Shown here: positions 7,839-15,751 of the stretch, piece by piece | How positions within the stretch are numbered: the first letter of the stretch is position 1 | Layout of the letters: every line of letters begins with the position of its first letter | DNA from: CAZVFE01 sp964626405 | Lineage (GTDB): Bacteria; Bacteroidota; Bacteroidia; Cytophagales; Spirosomataceae | Reading direction: 5' to 3' | Assembly (NCBI GenBank): GCA_964626405.1 | Contig: CAZVFE010000028.1 | Span: 1-22,094 of the forward strand | DNA length: 22,094 nucleotides | Notes under the pieces: model-generated | The model's input: the letters and a program-made list of their open reading frames with translations, nothing else | What the model was told of the DNA's origin: nothing | Databases searched by the model: none | Made by a program: the position numbers and the translations under genes

Positions 7839-8504
7839 ATGAACCTAAATGCAGATCTTGGTGAAGGAATATTACATGAAAAGGAAATTTTTCCTTGGAT
7901 AAATTCCTGTAGTATTGCCTGCGGTGGTCATTATGGAAATGCTAATTCAATCTTAAATTCATTAGAATTAGCAATAAAATATCAAGTTCTTCCGGGTGCA
8001 CATCCCTCCTATCCAGATAAAAAAAACTTTGGACGAATCTCAATTGAAATAACTAAAAATGAATTTCAATCCTCAATTCGAGATCAAATAAATTTATATT
8101 TCGAAGTACTAACAAAATTAAACCTTAAAAACGACCATATAAAAGCTCACGGAGCATTATATAATGATTTAGCAAAAAATTCAACTTTGGCCGAATGGTA
8201 TTTAGAATGTATTCAAGAATTTCCCTTTAATTTTCTTTACCTTCCTCCAAACTCTGAAATTGAAAAACTTGCAATCAGAAATAATATCCCCTATTTGAAA
8301 GAAGGCTTTTTAGATCGAAATTACAATTTAGATGGAAGTTTGGTGCCACGATCACAAAAAAATGCCCTTATTCAAAATAAAAAAGATTTATTAATTCAAT
8401 TTGATAAATTTGAAAAGGAAAATAAATTCAATACTTATTGCCTTCATGGGGATCATCCTAAAATTTTAGAATTTTTAAAAATTTTAAACCTGAAAAATAA
8501 ATAA
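7839..8504 (+). CDS. pxpA: 5-oxoprolinase subunit A (LamB/YcsF family)
   Basis: PxpA works with PxpB and PxpC in the cytoplasm to open 5-oxo-L-proline to L-glutamate at the cost of ATP. The protein starts MNLNADLGEG, the hallmark N-terminus of the family, so I take ATG 7839 rather than a TTG 21 bp upstream that falls inside the likely promoter. Further family motifs are SIACGGHYGNA, GAHPSYPDKKNFGR, KAHGALYNDLAKN, DRNYNLDGSLVPRSQ and the C-terminal CLHGDHPK. At 221 residues it is shorter than E. coli PxpA (about 244), and some positions vary from the common pattern (for example GGHYGN instead of GFHAGD). One base separates its stop from the pxpB start codon, so the genes are surely co-transcribed. 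Confidence 0.92.
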   Translation: MNLNADLGEGILHEKEIFPWINSCSIACGGHYGNANSILNSLELAIKYQVLPGAHPSYPDKKNFGRISIEITKNEFQSSIRDQINLYFEVLTKLNLKNDHIKAHGALYNDLAKNSTLAEWYLECIQEFPFNFLYLPPNSEIEKLAIRNNIPYLKEGFLDRNYNLDGSLVPRSQKNALIQNKKDLLIQFDKFEKENKFNTYCLHGDHPKILEFLKILNLKNK

Positions 8505-8505
8505 T

Positions 8506-9231
8506 TTGAAATCTTTTTCTTTAAAATATTTCCCAATCAATTCACATGGCTTATTAATCCAATGGCCAGAATTAATCAATCTGGAAATTTTAAAAGATAT
8601 AATCTCCTTCAAAAATAAAATTGAAGAAAATCATAAGCTCAATTATATACAAAATTCCTACAATGAACTATTAATGGAATTTCCTGAACCTATTCATAAT
8701 ATAAAAACCTTAATAAATGAATTTAATCTGATTTATAGGGATAAAAAATCCGTAGATTTCAAATCTGAAAAAGTTTATATCCCTGTTTGTTATGAACCAG
8801 AATTTGGAATAGATTTAATCCAATTATGCTATAATTTAAATTTGAGCTCCAAAGAATTAATCCAATTACATACAGAAAACACCTACACCCTTTATTCCAT
8901 CGGTTTTCTGCCTGGATTCATGTACCTCGGTGGGTTAAATCCTTTATTATATTATCCTAGAAAAGAAAATCCTCGTCAAACCGTTCCTAAAGGAGCTGTA
9001 GGGATTGGAGGAAACCAAACTGGCATTTATCCTCAGACGAGTCCTGGTGGCTGGCAAATCATAGGAAATTCACCAATTTCCTTGTTTGACCTAAAAAATG
9101 ACCCTCCTTTTTTTGCCAATATTGGAGATCAAATTCAATTCTTTTCGATCTCAAAACAGGAATATGAAATAATTCAAATTCAAAATCAAACTGGAATTTA
9201 TCAATGTAAAAAGGAGGTGATATCATGGTAA
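8506..9231 (+). CDS. pxpB: 5-oxoprolinase subunit B (KipI-like)
   Basis: This is the 241-residue KipI-like subunit of the ATP-dependent 5-oxoprolinase. Conserved blocks are VYIPVCYEPEFGIDL (90-104), SIGFLPGFMYLGGL (131-144), and PKGAVGIGGNQTGIYP followed by SPGGWQIIGNSP (161-190). The start is inferred as TTG at 8506. No in-frame ATG exists between the upstream stop at 8491-8493 and the conserved region, and the TTG follows the pxpA stop by one base. The 3' end overlaps pxpC by 7 bp, and the last codons carry the pxpC ribosome binding site. Confidence 0.92.
   Translation: MKSFSLKYFPINSHGLLIQWPELINLEILKDIISFKNKIEENHKLNYIQNSYNELLMEFPEPIHNIKTLINEFNLIYRDKKSVDFKSEKVYIPVCYEPEFGIDLIQLCYNLNLSSKELIQLHTENTYTLYSIGFLPGFMYLGGLNPLLYYPRKENPRQTVPKGAVGIGGNQTGIYPQTSPGGWQIIGNSPISLFDLKNDPPFFANIGDQIQFFSISKQEYEIIQIQNQTGIYQCKKEVISW
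9210..9220 (+). promoter_or_regulatory. Near-perfect Shine-Dalgarno before pxpC
   Basis: The stretch AAAGGAGGTGA, followed by TATC, lies 4 to 5 nt before the ATG at 9225. It complements most of the usual 16S rRNA 3' tail. It is embedded in pxpB codons for K-K-E-V. Most genes in this window have no such site, so it stands out. Chance from coding constraint remains possible. Confidence 0.65.
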
Positions 9232-10067
9232 AATTCATTAAATCAGGCCTTTATACCTCCCTTCAAGATATAGGAAGAAAAAAATACCGAAATTGGGGTA
9301 TTCCAGAATCTGGGTTTATGGACGCTAATTCGGCAAAAATTGCTAATCTTTTGTTAGCAAACCCGGAGAATAAATCTCTTTTTGAAGTAACGATGGTGGG
9401 CCCAATTATCGAATTCCAAATTGAAACGTATATTGCCATAACGGGTGCTGAATTTGAAATTTATTTGAATGAATATCCTTTTCCTATGTATCAAGCTGTA
9501 TGGGTAAAAAAGGGTGATATTTTAAAATTTGGGAAACTGAAAAAAGGCTTGAGAGCCTATTTGGCAATTCAACACCCAATCGAAACCCCAATTATTTTAG
9601 AAAGTCAATCCTTTTATCATCCGATAACTGAAAATTCAACCATAAAAAATGGAGATATAATTAAACTTTCAACCATCCAACATAAATTTTATCCAAATCC
9701 TAATATTTCTTATCAACTTACTGAATTAGATTCTAACCAAATTGAAGTAAAAAAAGGTCCTGAATTCAGCTTCCTAAATCCTATTCACCTTGAAAAATTA
9801 GAGTCGACAAATTTCGAAGTCACAAATCGAAATAATAGAATGGCTTATGCCCTATCTCCGAATCTTCCCAGCCTAAAAAAGAACCTAATAACTTGTCCTG
9901 TTTTACCAGGCACAATTCAATTAACAAAAGATGGAAGTTTATTTGTTTTAATGAGAGACGGACAAACAACTGGCGGTTATCCAAGAATTTTACAATTAAC
10001 AGAAACTGCAATACACCAATTGTCACAATTAAAAATAGGTTCAAATTTCAAATTCAAAATAATTTAA
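9225..10067 (+). CDS. pxpC: 5-oxoprolinase subunit C (biotin-dependent carboxylase-like, KipA)
   Basis: This is the 280-residue third subunit of 5-oxoprolinase. It has the typical opening KSGLYTSLQDIGRKKYRNWGIPESGFMD (6-33), the FEVTMVGP strand (53-60), and the C-terminal family motif RDGQTTGGYPRI (244-255). The family is related to carboxyltransferase-like domains of urea carboxylase, but 5-oxoprolinase needs no biotin. The ATG is well fixed by the strong Shine-Dalgarno site and by the 7-bp overlap with pxpB. No 5-oxoproline permease gene is adjacent. A GH30 gene follows after 31 bp and may be read through. Confidence 0.93.
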   Translation: MVKFIKSGLYTSLQDIGRKKYRNWGIPESGFMDANSAKIANLLLANPENKSLFEVTMVGPIIEFQIETYIAITGAEFEIYLNEYPFPMYQAVWVKKGDILKFGKLKKGLRAYLAIQHPIETPIILESQSFYHPITENSTIKNGDIIKLSTIQHKFYPNPNISYQLTELDSNQIEVKKGPEFSFLNPIHLEKLESTNFEVTNRNNRMAYALSPNLPSLKKNLITCPVLPGTIQLTKDGSLFVLMRDGQTTGGYPRILQLTETAIHQLSQLKIGSNFKFKII

Positions 10068-10098
10068 ACTAAATTAACTTTTAAATGCTCCTAAGCTC

Positions 10099-11646
10099 AT
10101 GAAAAATAGTTTAGTCCTTTTATTATTAATCAGTCTTTGTTCTTGTAATAATCTTTTCCAAAAGGAAGAATTAATTAGAATAAATATCGATTTACATTCG
10201 CCACAACAAAAAATTCATGGCTTTGGTGCCTCCGATGCTTGGTCCACTCAATTTATTGGAAAATATTGGCCGAAGGAGAAGAAAAATCAAATAGCAGACT
10301 GGCTATTTAGTAAGGAATTGGAAAATAATTCTCCAAAAGGTATTGCATTAAGTCAATGGAGATTCAATATTGGAGCCGGCTCAGCGCAGCAAGGTGATTA
10401 TAGCGGAATAAAAGATGTATGGAGAAGATCTGAATCCATGATAGAACCAGATGGGGTCTGGAATTGGGATACTCAATTAGGACAAAGATGGTTTTTAAGA
10501 GCGGCTCAATCCAGAGGTGTGGAGAATTTTATTGGATTTGTAAACTCTCCGCCAGTAGCACTTACGAAAAATGCGAAGGCCTATTCCTCGGGAGATAAAT
10601 ATTATAACCTTTCTGAATTTACCTATTATGATTATGCAAAATTTCTTGCCAGTGTTGTTTATAATATTCAGGATAAAGATTCCGTTTTTCTAAACTCGAT
10701 AAGTCCATTTAACGAACCACAATGGGATTGGGCAGATGGTACTCAAGAAGGGAGCCCTATCCAGAATTATGAAATTAAGGATATTGCTAAGGTGATTGAC
10801 CAGCTTTTCAAAGAAAGAAATATCCAAACAAATATTGAAATCACCGAAGCTGGAAAGCTAAACTATCTTTACGAAAAAGCAGATAAACCAGGAAGAGGAG
10901 AACAAATTAAAACTTTTTTTGATCCTGTTTCAAAATATTATTCAGGGAATATTCCTAGAATTTCTAAAACAATTTCAGCCCATAGTTATTTCACCACATG
11001 GCCCCTAGATTCCCTAGTGGCAATTAGAGAAAAGGTCAAAATGGAAATTGAAAAACTGGCATTTCCTATTGAATTTATCATGTCTGAGTACTGTATTTTA
11101 GATGATAATAAAGAAATAAAAGGAAATAAAAGAGATTTAGGAATAAATACCGCTCTCTATGTTGCAAGGATTATATTTGCAGATTTATCCATTGCCAATG
11201 CGAGTTCTTGGTCTTGGTGGCTAGCCATTTCACCCTACAATTTTAAGGATGGTTTAATTTATGTGGATAAAAATACTCAAAATGGAAAATTTTATGATTC
11301 AAAAACCCTTTGGGCACTCGGAAATTATTCCAGATTTATTCGTCCGGGCATGCAGAGGTATGAAATAAACCGAAATGATAATCTCTCCAAGGCTGAATCT
11401 CTGGAAAACCTCATGACTAGTTCCTACCTTTCAGAAGACAAAAAAGGGCTAACTACGGTTTTTGTAAATTATTCAGAAAATGAAAAGGAAATCAATTTTG
11501 ATCTTTCCAATCTATCTCTTGAAAATGATCTAAATATTTATATCACAGATAAGGAAAGAAACCTAAAATTTTCAGGGAAATTATCAAAAACAGAAAATCT
11601 AATTATCCCACCAAAATCTATTCTTACCCTTTCGAATATCGATTAA
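10099..11646 (+). CDS. GH30 glycoside hydrolase lipoprotein (endo-beta-1,6-galactanase-like)
   Basis: This 515-residue surface or periplasmic lipoprotein has signal MKNSLVLLLLISLCSC with lipobox LCSC (Cys16). The catalytic barrel has KIHGFGASDAWSTQF (38-52), the SQWRFNIGAG strand (85-94), the acid/base Glu206 in SPFNEPQWDW (202-211), HSYFTTWPLDS (295-305), and the nucleophile Glu330 in IEFIMSEYCIL (324-334). The last 100 or so residues form the beta-sandwich typical of GH30. Overall character fits the subgroup containing endo-beta-1,6-galactanases, which cut beta-1,6-galactan side chains of arabinogalactan; other GH30 activities remain possible. The gene starts 31 bp after pxpC, and only a weak -7 match (TAACTTTT) lies in the gap. 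It may serve glycan use together with the GH29 enzyme upstream. Confidence 0.88.
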   Translation: MKNSLVLLLLISLCSCNNLFQKEELIRINIDLHSPQQKIHGFGASDAWSTQFIGKYWPKEKKNQIADWLFSKELENNSPKGIALSQWRFNIGAGSAQQGDYSGIKDVWRRSESMIEPDGVWNWDTQLGQRWFLRAAQSRGVENFIGFVNSPPVALTKNAKAYSSGDKYYNLSEFTYYDYAKFLASVVYNIQDKDSVFLNSISPFNEPQWDWADGTQEGSPIQNYEIKDIAKVIDQLFKERNIQTNIEITEAGKLNYLYEKADKPGRGEQIKTFFDPVSKYYSGNIPRISKTISAHSYFTTWPLDSLVAIREKVKMEIEKLAFPIEFIMSEYCILDDNKEIKGNKRDLGINTALYVARIIFADLSIANASSWSWWLAISPYNFKDGLIYVDKNTQNGKFYDSKTLWALGNYSRFIRPGMQRYEINRNDNLSKAESLENLMTSSYLSEDKKGLTTVFVNYSENEKEINFDLSNLSLENDLNIYITDKERNLKFSGKLSKTENLIIPPKSILTLSNID

Positions 11647-11671
11647 TTTAGAATAAATCCTAATTTATCTG

Positions 11672-11679
11672 TACTTTTG
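11672..11679 (+). promoter_or_regulatory. Consensus -7 element of the SulP gene
   Basis: TACTTTTG matches TAnnTTTG fully, with a TTA at about the -33 spacing (11648-11650). The element ends only 4 bp before the ATG at 11684. Initiation at the normal distance would give a leaderless or nearly leaderless mRNA. Confidence 0.6.
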
Positions 11680-11683
11680 CGGG

Positions 11684-13252
11684 ATGAAACAATATTTCAA
11701 TCTATTCGATTTCAACCAAAAAGTTAATTATAAAACAGAAGCATTATCAGGTTTAACCGTCGCTCTGGCACTGGTACCGGAGGCAGTAGCTTTTGCCCTA
11801 TTGGCTGGATTACATCCTCTTACTGGCTTATATGCTGCATTCATGATGGGATTTGTCACTTCCATTTTAGGAGGTAGACCTGGCATGATTTCAGGGGCAA
11901 CTGGCGCTGTAGCTGTTGTATTCCTTGGTTTAATCTCAGAATTAAAAGCCGCAAATCCAGAAATCAATCTGGACCAAATCACGCAATACGTTTTCATTAC
12001 TGTTATTTTAGCTGGGATTATCCAATTAATTGCAGGTTTTTTAAAATTAGGAAAACTCATGAGGCTTGTGCCGCAACCCGTTATTTTCGGTTTTGTAAAC
12101 GGTTTAGCCATCATCATTTTTTCTGCACAAATACCTCAATTTACTGTTGATAGTACCAACCCCAATTCTCCATGGATGCAAGGGGAACAATTGTATACTT
12201 TCTCCGGTTTAGTAGCCCTGGCAATTTTAATAATTTGGGGCTTACCTAAAATCACCAAAGCTTTCCCCTCAGGTCTGGCGGCCATACTGGCCATTTTTGG
12301 AGTTGTCTATTTCTTCGATATTGAAACTACTACCGTTGGCAATATCGCCTCGGTTAGCGGAGGTTTTCCTTTTCCGAAAATACCAAACGTACCATTTAAT
12401 TTAGAGACCTTTTTAATGATCCTACCCTATTCCGCAATCGTTGCTGGAGTTGGTTTGATAGAATCTTTACTTACCCTAAATATAATCGACGAAATAACTC
12501 AGACAAAAGGAAGAGGAAATAAGGAAGCTATTGCACAAGGAACTGCCAATATTTTATCTGGATTTTTCCTAGGTATGGGTGGTTGTGCTATGATTGGACA
12601 AAGTTTAATCAACATCTCCTCCGGTTCAAGGGCAAGAATGGCAGGTATCGTAGCCTCTGTTATGTTATTGATTTTCGTATTATTTGGAGCCCCAATTATC
12701 CAACAATTACCTATGGCTGCCCTGACTGGATTAATGATTATGGTTTCCATTGGAACCTTTGAATGGGCTAGCTTTAAGGTTTTCAATAAAATGCCTAAAT
12801 CAGATATTTTTGTCATGCTTACAGTTACGATTGTTACTGTTTTACTTCATAATTTGGCCTTAGCAGTATTAATTGGAGTAATTATCGCAGCATTAGTGTT
12901 TGCTTGGGATAATGCCAAAAGAATCCGTGCCAGAAAAAAAATTGATGAAAATGGAATAAAATATTATGAAATTTATGGCCCACTTTTCTTTGGCTCTGTT
13001 TCCGCTTTCAATGAAAAATTTGATATCCAAAACGACCCAGAAAAAGTGGTAATAGATTTTTTCGAAAGTAGAATTGTAGATATGTCTGCGATCGAAACAT
13101 TAAATAAACTAACAGAAAGATATAAAAATGCTGGTAAGGAAATTCAATTAAAACATCTTTCGCCTGATTGTAGAAATTTATTAAAAAACGCAGCGGATAT
13201 TATCGATATCAATGTTTTAGAAGACCCAACTTATAAAGTAATTAGCGATTAA
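11684..13252 (+). CDS. SulP (SLC26-like) anion transporter with STAS domain
   Basis: This 522-residue inner-membrane transporter has a SulP core of about 12 to 14 membrane helices. The family opening is visible as ALVPEAVAFALLAGLHPLTGLYAAF (29-53) followed by GGRPGMISGATGAVAVV (63-79). A cytoplasmic STAS domain occupies about 424-515 and includes VVIDFFESRIVDMSAIETL, with the conserved D-x-S at its phosphorylatable-loop position. SulP members carry sulfate, bicarbonate or dicarboxylates; the substrate cannot be read directly. The gene lies on the same strand as the nearby dabBA inorganic-carbon genes, so bicarbonate is an attractive but unproven candidate. No cysteine or sulfate-assimilation gene is present in the window. 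The start follows the -7 element so closely that no upstream alternative is likely. Confidence 0.92.
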   Translation: MKQYFNLFDFNQKVNYKTEALSGLTVALALVPEAVAFALLAGLHPLTGLYAAFMMGFVTSILGGRPGMISGATGAVAVVFLGLISELKAANPEINLDQITQYVFITVILAGIIQLIAGFLKLGKLMRLVPQPVIFGFVNGLAIIIFSAQIPQFTVDSTNPNSPWMQGEQLYTFSGLVALAILIIWGLPKITKAFPSGLAAILAIFGVVYFFDIETTTVGNIASVSGGFPFPKIPNVPFNLETFLMILPYSAIVAGVGLIESLLTLNIIDEITQTKGRGNKEAIAQGTANILSGFFLGMGGCAMIGQSLINISSGSRARMAGIVASVMLLIFVLFGAPIIQQLPMAALTGLMIMVSIGTFEWASFKVFNKMPKSDIFVMLTVTIVTVLLHNLALAVLIGVIIAALVFAWDNAKRIRARKKIDENGIKYYEIYGPLFFGSVSAFNEKFDIQNDPEKVVIDFFESRIVDMSAIETLNKLTERYKNAGKEIQLKHLSPDCRNLLKNAADIIDINVLEDPTYKVISD

Positions 13253-13326
13253 TCTTTTTCTAATCCGTTATTTAAAGAACTTATTTCAAAAGAAATTCGT
13301 TATATTTCTATATTCAATCAAGAATA

Positions 13327-15540
13327 ATGGCCGATTCTCAACATATAAAATCAATCTTTCCTGTAACAGGTATGACCTGTGCGTCCTGTGCCAGTAGTGC
13401 GGAAACCATTATTCAAAATCAAGATGGGGTTTACCAAGCTTCCGTTAATTTTGCAACAGGAAACCTCCAAGTTGAATATGACCCCATAGAAATCAATCCA
13501 AATTCTATGAAGGAGGCCCTTCAATTTGTTGGTTTTGATTTATTAATTGAGGAAAAAGAAAGTTCACAAGAGTCCCTTGAGGAATATCAAATAAAAAAAT
13601 TAAAAAAATTAAAATTCCGAACCTACGGAGCAATTTCACTTTCCCTTCCAATCATTTTAATTGGTATGGTATTCCCTCAAATTCCTTATGCAAAATTTTG
13701 GATGTGGATTTTATCTAGCCCCGTGCTATTTTATTTTGGCAAGGAATTCTTTATAAATGCTTTTAAACAAGCAAAAAATAAAATGGCCAATATGGACACT
13801 CTCGTATCCTTAAGTACGGGAATAGCCTATATTTTCAGTTTATTCAATCTATTTTATCCTGAATATTGGCTAGAAAAAGGACTTGAACCACATGTCTATT
13901 TTGAAGCCTCTGCCGTGGTAATAGCCTTTATTCTTCTTGGAAAATTATTGGAAGAAAATGCGAAAAGCTCCACTTCTAATGCCATTAAAAAATTAATGGG
14001 CCTTCAACCTAAAGAAGTTACCATTATCACAAATGAGCAATTAGAAAAAACTATTTTTATCGAGGAAATTAGTATAGGAGATATTATTCTGGTAAAACCT
14101 GGCGAGAAAATTGCTGTAGATGGAATTATTAAACAAGGCCAATCTTTTGTGGATGAAAGTATGCTCACTGGTGAACCCCTGCCAGTAGAAAAAAAAGAAA
14201 TGGATAAAGTATTTGCAGGGACTATCAACCAAAAAGGTTCCTTTCAATTCCAAGCAGAAAATATTGGGAAAAATACATTACTGGCTCAAATCATCCAAAC
14301 CGTTCAAAATGCACAAGGATCAAAAGCTCCTGTACAAAAACTCGTCGATAAAATTGCTAGGATATTTGTCCCAACTGTCATTATTATCGCCCTATTGAGT
14401 TTTATTTTTTGGATAAGCTTTGGCGGAGAAAATAAATTCGCACAAGGACTCCTAGCGGCTGTCACAGTTCTGGTAATTGCTTGTCCTTGCGCTCTCGGAT
14501 TAGCCACTCCTACTGCAATCATGGTTGGAGTAGGAAAAGGGGCAGAAAATGGGATTTTAATAAAAGATGCTGAAAGTTTGGAATTAGCAAAGAAAATGGA
14601 TGCGATTATTCTGGATAAAACAGGAACTATCACAAAAGGAAAACCCATTTTGACCAATATCCTATGGGATAACCAAAGTGAATTATTAATTGATGAACTG
14701 GTAAGCTTAGAAAAACAATCTGAACATCCCTTGGCGGAAGCAGTAATTGCTCATTTTAAAGATTTTAAAGTTAAAAAAATCGATTCATTTGAAAGTATAA
14801 CAGGAAACGGACTTAAAGGTAAAATTGGCGATATAGATTATTTTATTGGCAACAGTAAATTAATGGAAGCAAACCAGATTGTGATTTCAGAAAAATTAAT
14901 TCTCAAAGCAAAAGAATGGAGTTCAGATGCTAAAACTGTGATTTGGTTTTCAAATTCCTCTAAAGCCCTAGCAATTATTGCTATAGAAGATGAAATTAAA
15001 GAAAGCTCTGTTCAAGCTATTCAAAAACTTCAGTCCTTGGGAATTGAAACTTATATGCTTACTGGAGATAATGCCCAAACAGCGGCATCAATTGCCAAAA
15101 AAGCATCCATAAGTAATTTTGAGGCTGAATTTATGCCACAGGATAAGGCAAATTTTATAAAAAATTTACAAAAAAACGGAAAAATAGTTGGGATGGTTGG
15201 AGATGGAATAAATGATAGCACTGCCTTAGCAACTGCTGATATCAGCATTGCCATGGGGTCAGGCTCTGATATTGCCATGGATGTGGCTAAAATGACGATT
15301 ATTTCCTCAGATTTAAATAAAATTCCTTTTGCACTTAAACTCTCCCATCAAACAGTTGCAACAGTAAAACAAAATTTATTCTGGGCATTCATTTATAATA
15401 TTATCGGCATTCCAATTGCAGCAGGAATGCTATATCCAATCAATGGGTTCTTATTAAATCCAATGATTGCAGGAGCAGCGATGGCAATGTCTTCTGTTTC
15501 TGTGGTAAGTAATAGTTTATTATTAAAATTTAAAAATTAA
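13327..15540 (+). CDS. copA: Copper-exporting P1B-type ATPase
   Basis: This 737-residue inner-membrane ATPase pumps Cu(I) out of the cytoplasm. Domain order: one N-terminal heavy-metal-associated domain with GMTCASC (15-21), membrane helices, actuator domain with TGEP (281-284), the metal-site CPC (386-388), the phosphorylated Asp430 in DKTGT, the nucleotide-domain HP dipeptide (467-468), and GDGIND (625-630). The copper subtype is shown by the YN pair in the seventh helix (FIYNIIG) and by the M-x-x-SS motif in the eighth (AMAMSS, 718-723). The hinge motif reads GDGINDSTALA where many homologues have SPALA; this looks like a tolerated variant. Only one HMA domain is present. A CopZ-like gene follows 7 bp downstream. 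Confidence 0.96.
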   Translation: MADSQHIKSIFPVTGMTCASCASSAETIIQNQDGVYQASVNFATGNLQVEYDPIEINPNSMKEALQFVGFDLLIEEKESSQESLEEYQIKKLKKLKFRTYGAISLSLPIILIGMVFPQIPYAKFWMWILSSPVLFYFGKEFFINAFKQAKNKMANMDTLVSLSTGIAYIFSLFNLFYPEYWLEKGLEPHVYFEASAVVIAFILLGKLLEENAKSSTSNAIKKLMGLQPKEVTIITNEQLEKTIFIEEISIGDIILVKPGEKIAVDGIIKQGQSFVDESMLTGEPLPVEKKEMDKVFAGTINQKGSFQFQAENIGKNTLLAQIIQTVQNAQGSKAPVQKLVDKIARIFVPTVIIIALLSFIFWISFGGENKFAQGLLAAVTVLVIACPCALGLATPTAIMVGVGKGAENGILIKDAESLELAKKMDAIILDKTGTITKGKPILTNILWDNQSELLIDELVSLEKQSEHPLAEAVIAHFKDFKVKKIDSFESITGNGLKGKIGDIDYFIGNSKLMEANQIVISEKLILKAKEWSSDAKTVIWFSNSSKALAIIAIEDEIKESSVQAIQKLQSLGIETYMLTGDNAQTAASIAKKASISNFEAEFMPQDKANFIKNLQKNGKIVGMVGDGINDSTALATADISIAMGSGSDIAMDVAKMTIISSDLNKIPFALKLSHQTVATVKQNLFWAFIYNIIGIPIAAGMLYPINGFLLNPMIAGAAMAMSSVSVVSNSLLLKFKN

Positions 15541-15547
15541 AATAACG

Positions 15548-15751
15548 ATGAAATTTAAAACGAATATTAATTGTGGTGGCTGTATTGCTAGAGTAAAACC
15601 CCATTTAGATAAATTAGAAGGCATTCGTTCCTGGGAAGTTGATACGGATAATCCTGATAAAATTTTAAGCATTGAAGCCATAAGCTCAAGCCCTGAAGAT
15701 ATTACCAGTCTCTTGAAAAAATGCGGTTTTAATGCAGAATTGATTAACTAA
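15548..15751 (+). CDS. CopZ-like heavy-metal-associated domain protein
   Basis: This 67-residue single-HMA protein carries NCGGC, with Cys9 and Cys12 as the metal ligands, in MKFKTNINCGGCIARV. The short babbab fold length fits a cytoplasmic copper chaperone that could hand Cu(I) to CopA, whose gene ends 7 bp upstream. The WEVDTDNPDKIL strand is typical of Bacteroidota members. Its stop overlaps the convergent lysR gene by 8 bp. Transcription can end at the hairpin at 15776-15809, 24 bp after the stop. Confidence 0.9.
   Translation: MKFKTNINCGGCIARVKPHLDKLEGIRSWEVDTDNPDKILSIEAISSSPEDITSLLKKCGFNAELIN

Noticed and set aside
1046..11646. Classical polysaccharide utilisation locus
   Set aside because: No SusC/SusD pair or hybrid sensor is present, and the two glycosidases are 8 kb apart with unrelated genes between.
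11728..12117. 129-codon minus-strand ORF opposite the SulP gene
   Set aside because: It lies wholly inside a well-conserved transporter gene in another frame and shows no recognisable domain or start context.
14304..14657. 117-codon minus-strand ORF, with smaller ones at 14004-14253 and 15051-15278, opposite copA
   Set aside because: These overlap invariant P-type ATPase motifs on the other strand; they are coding shadows.
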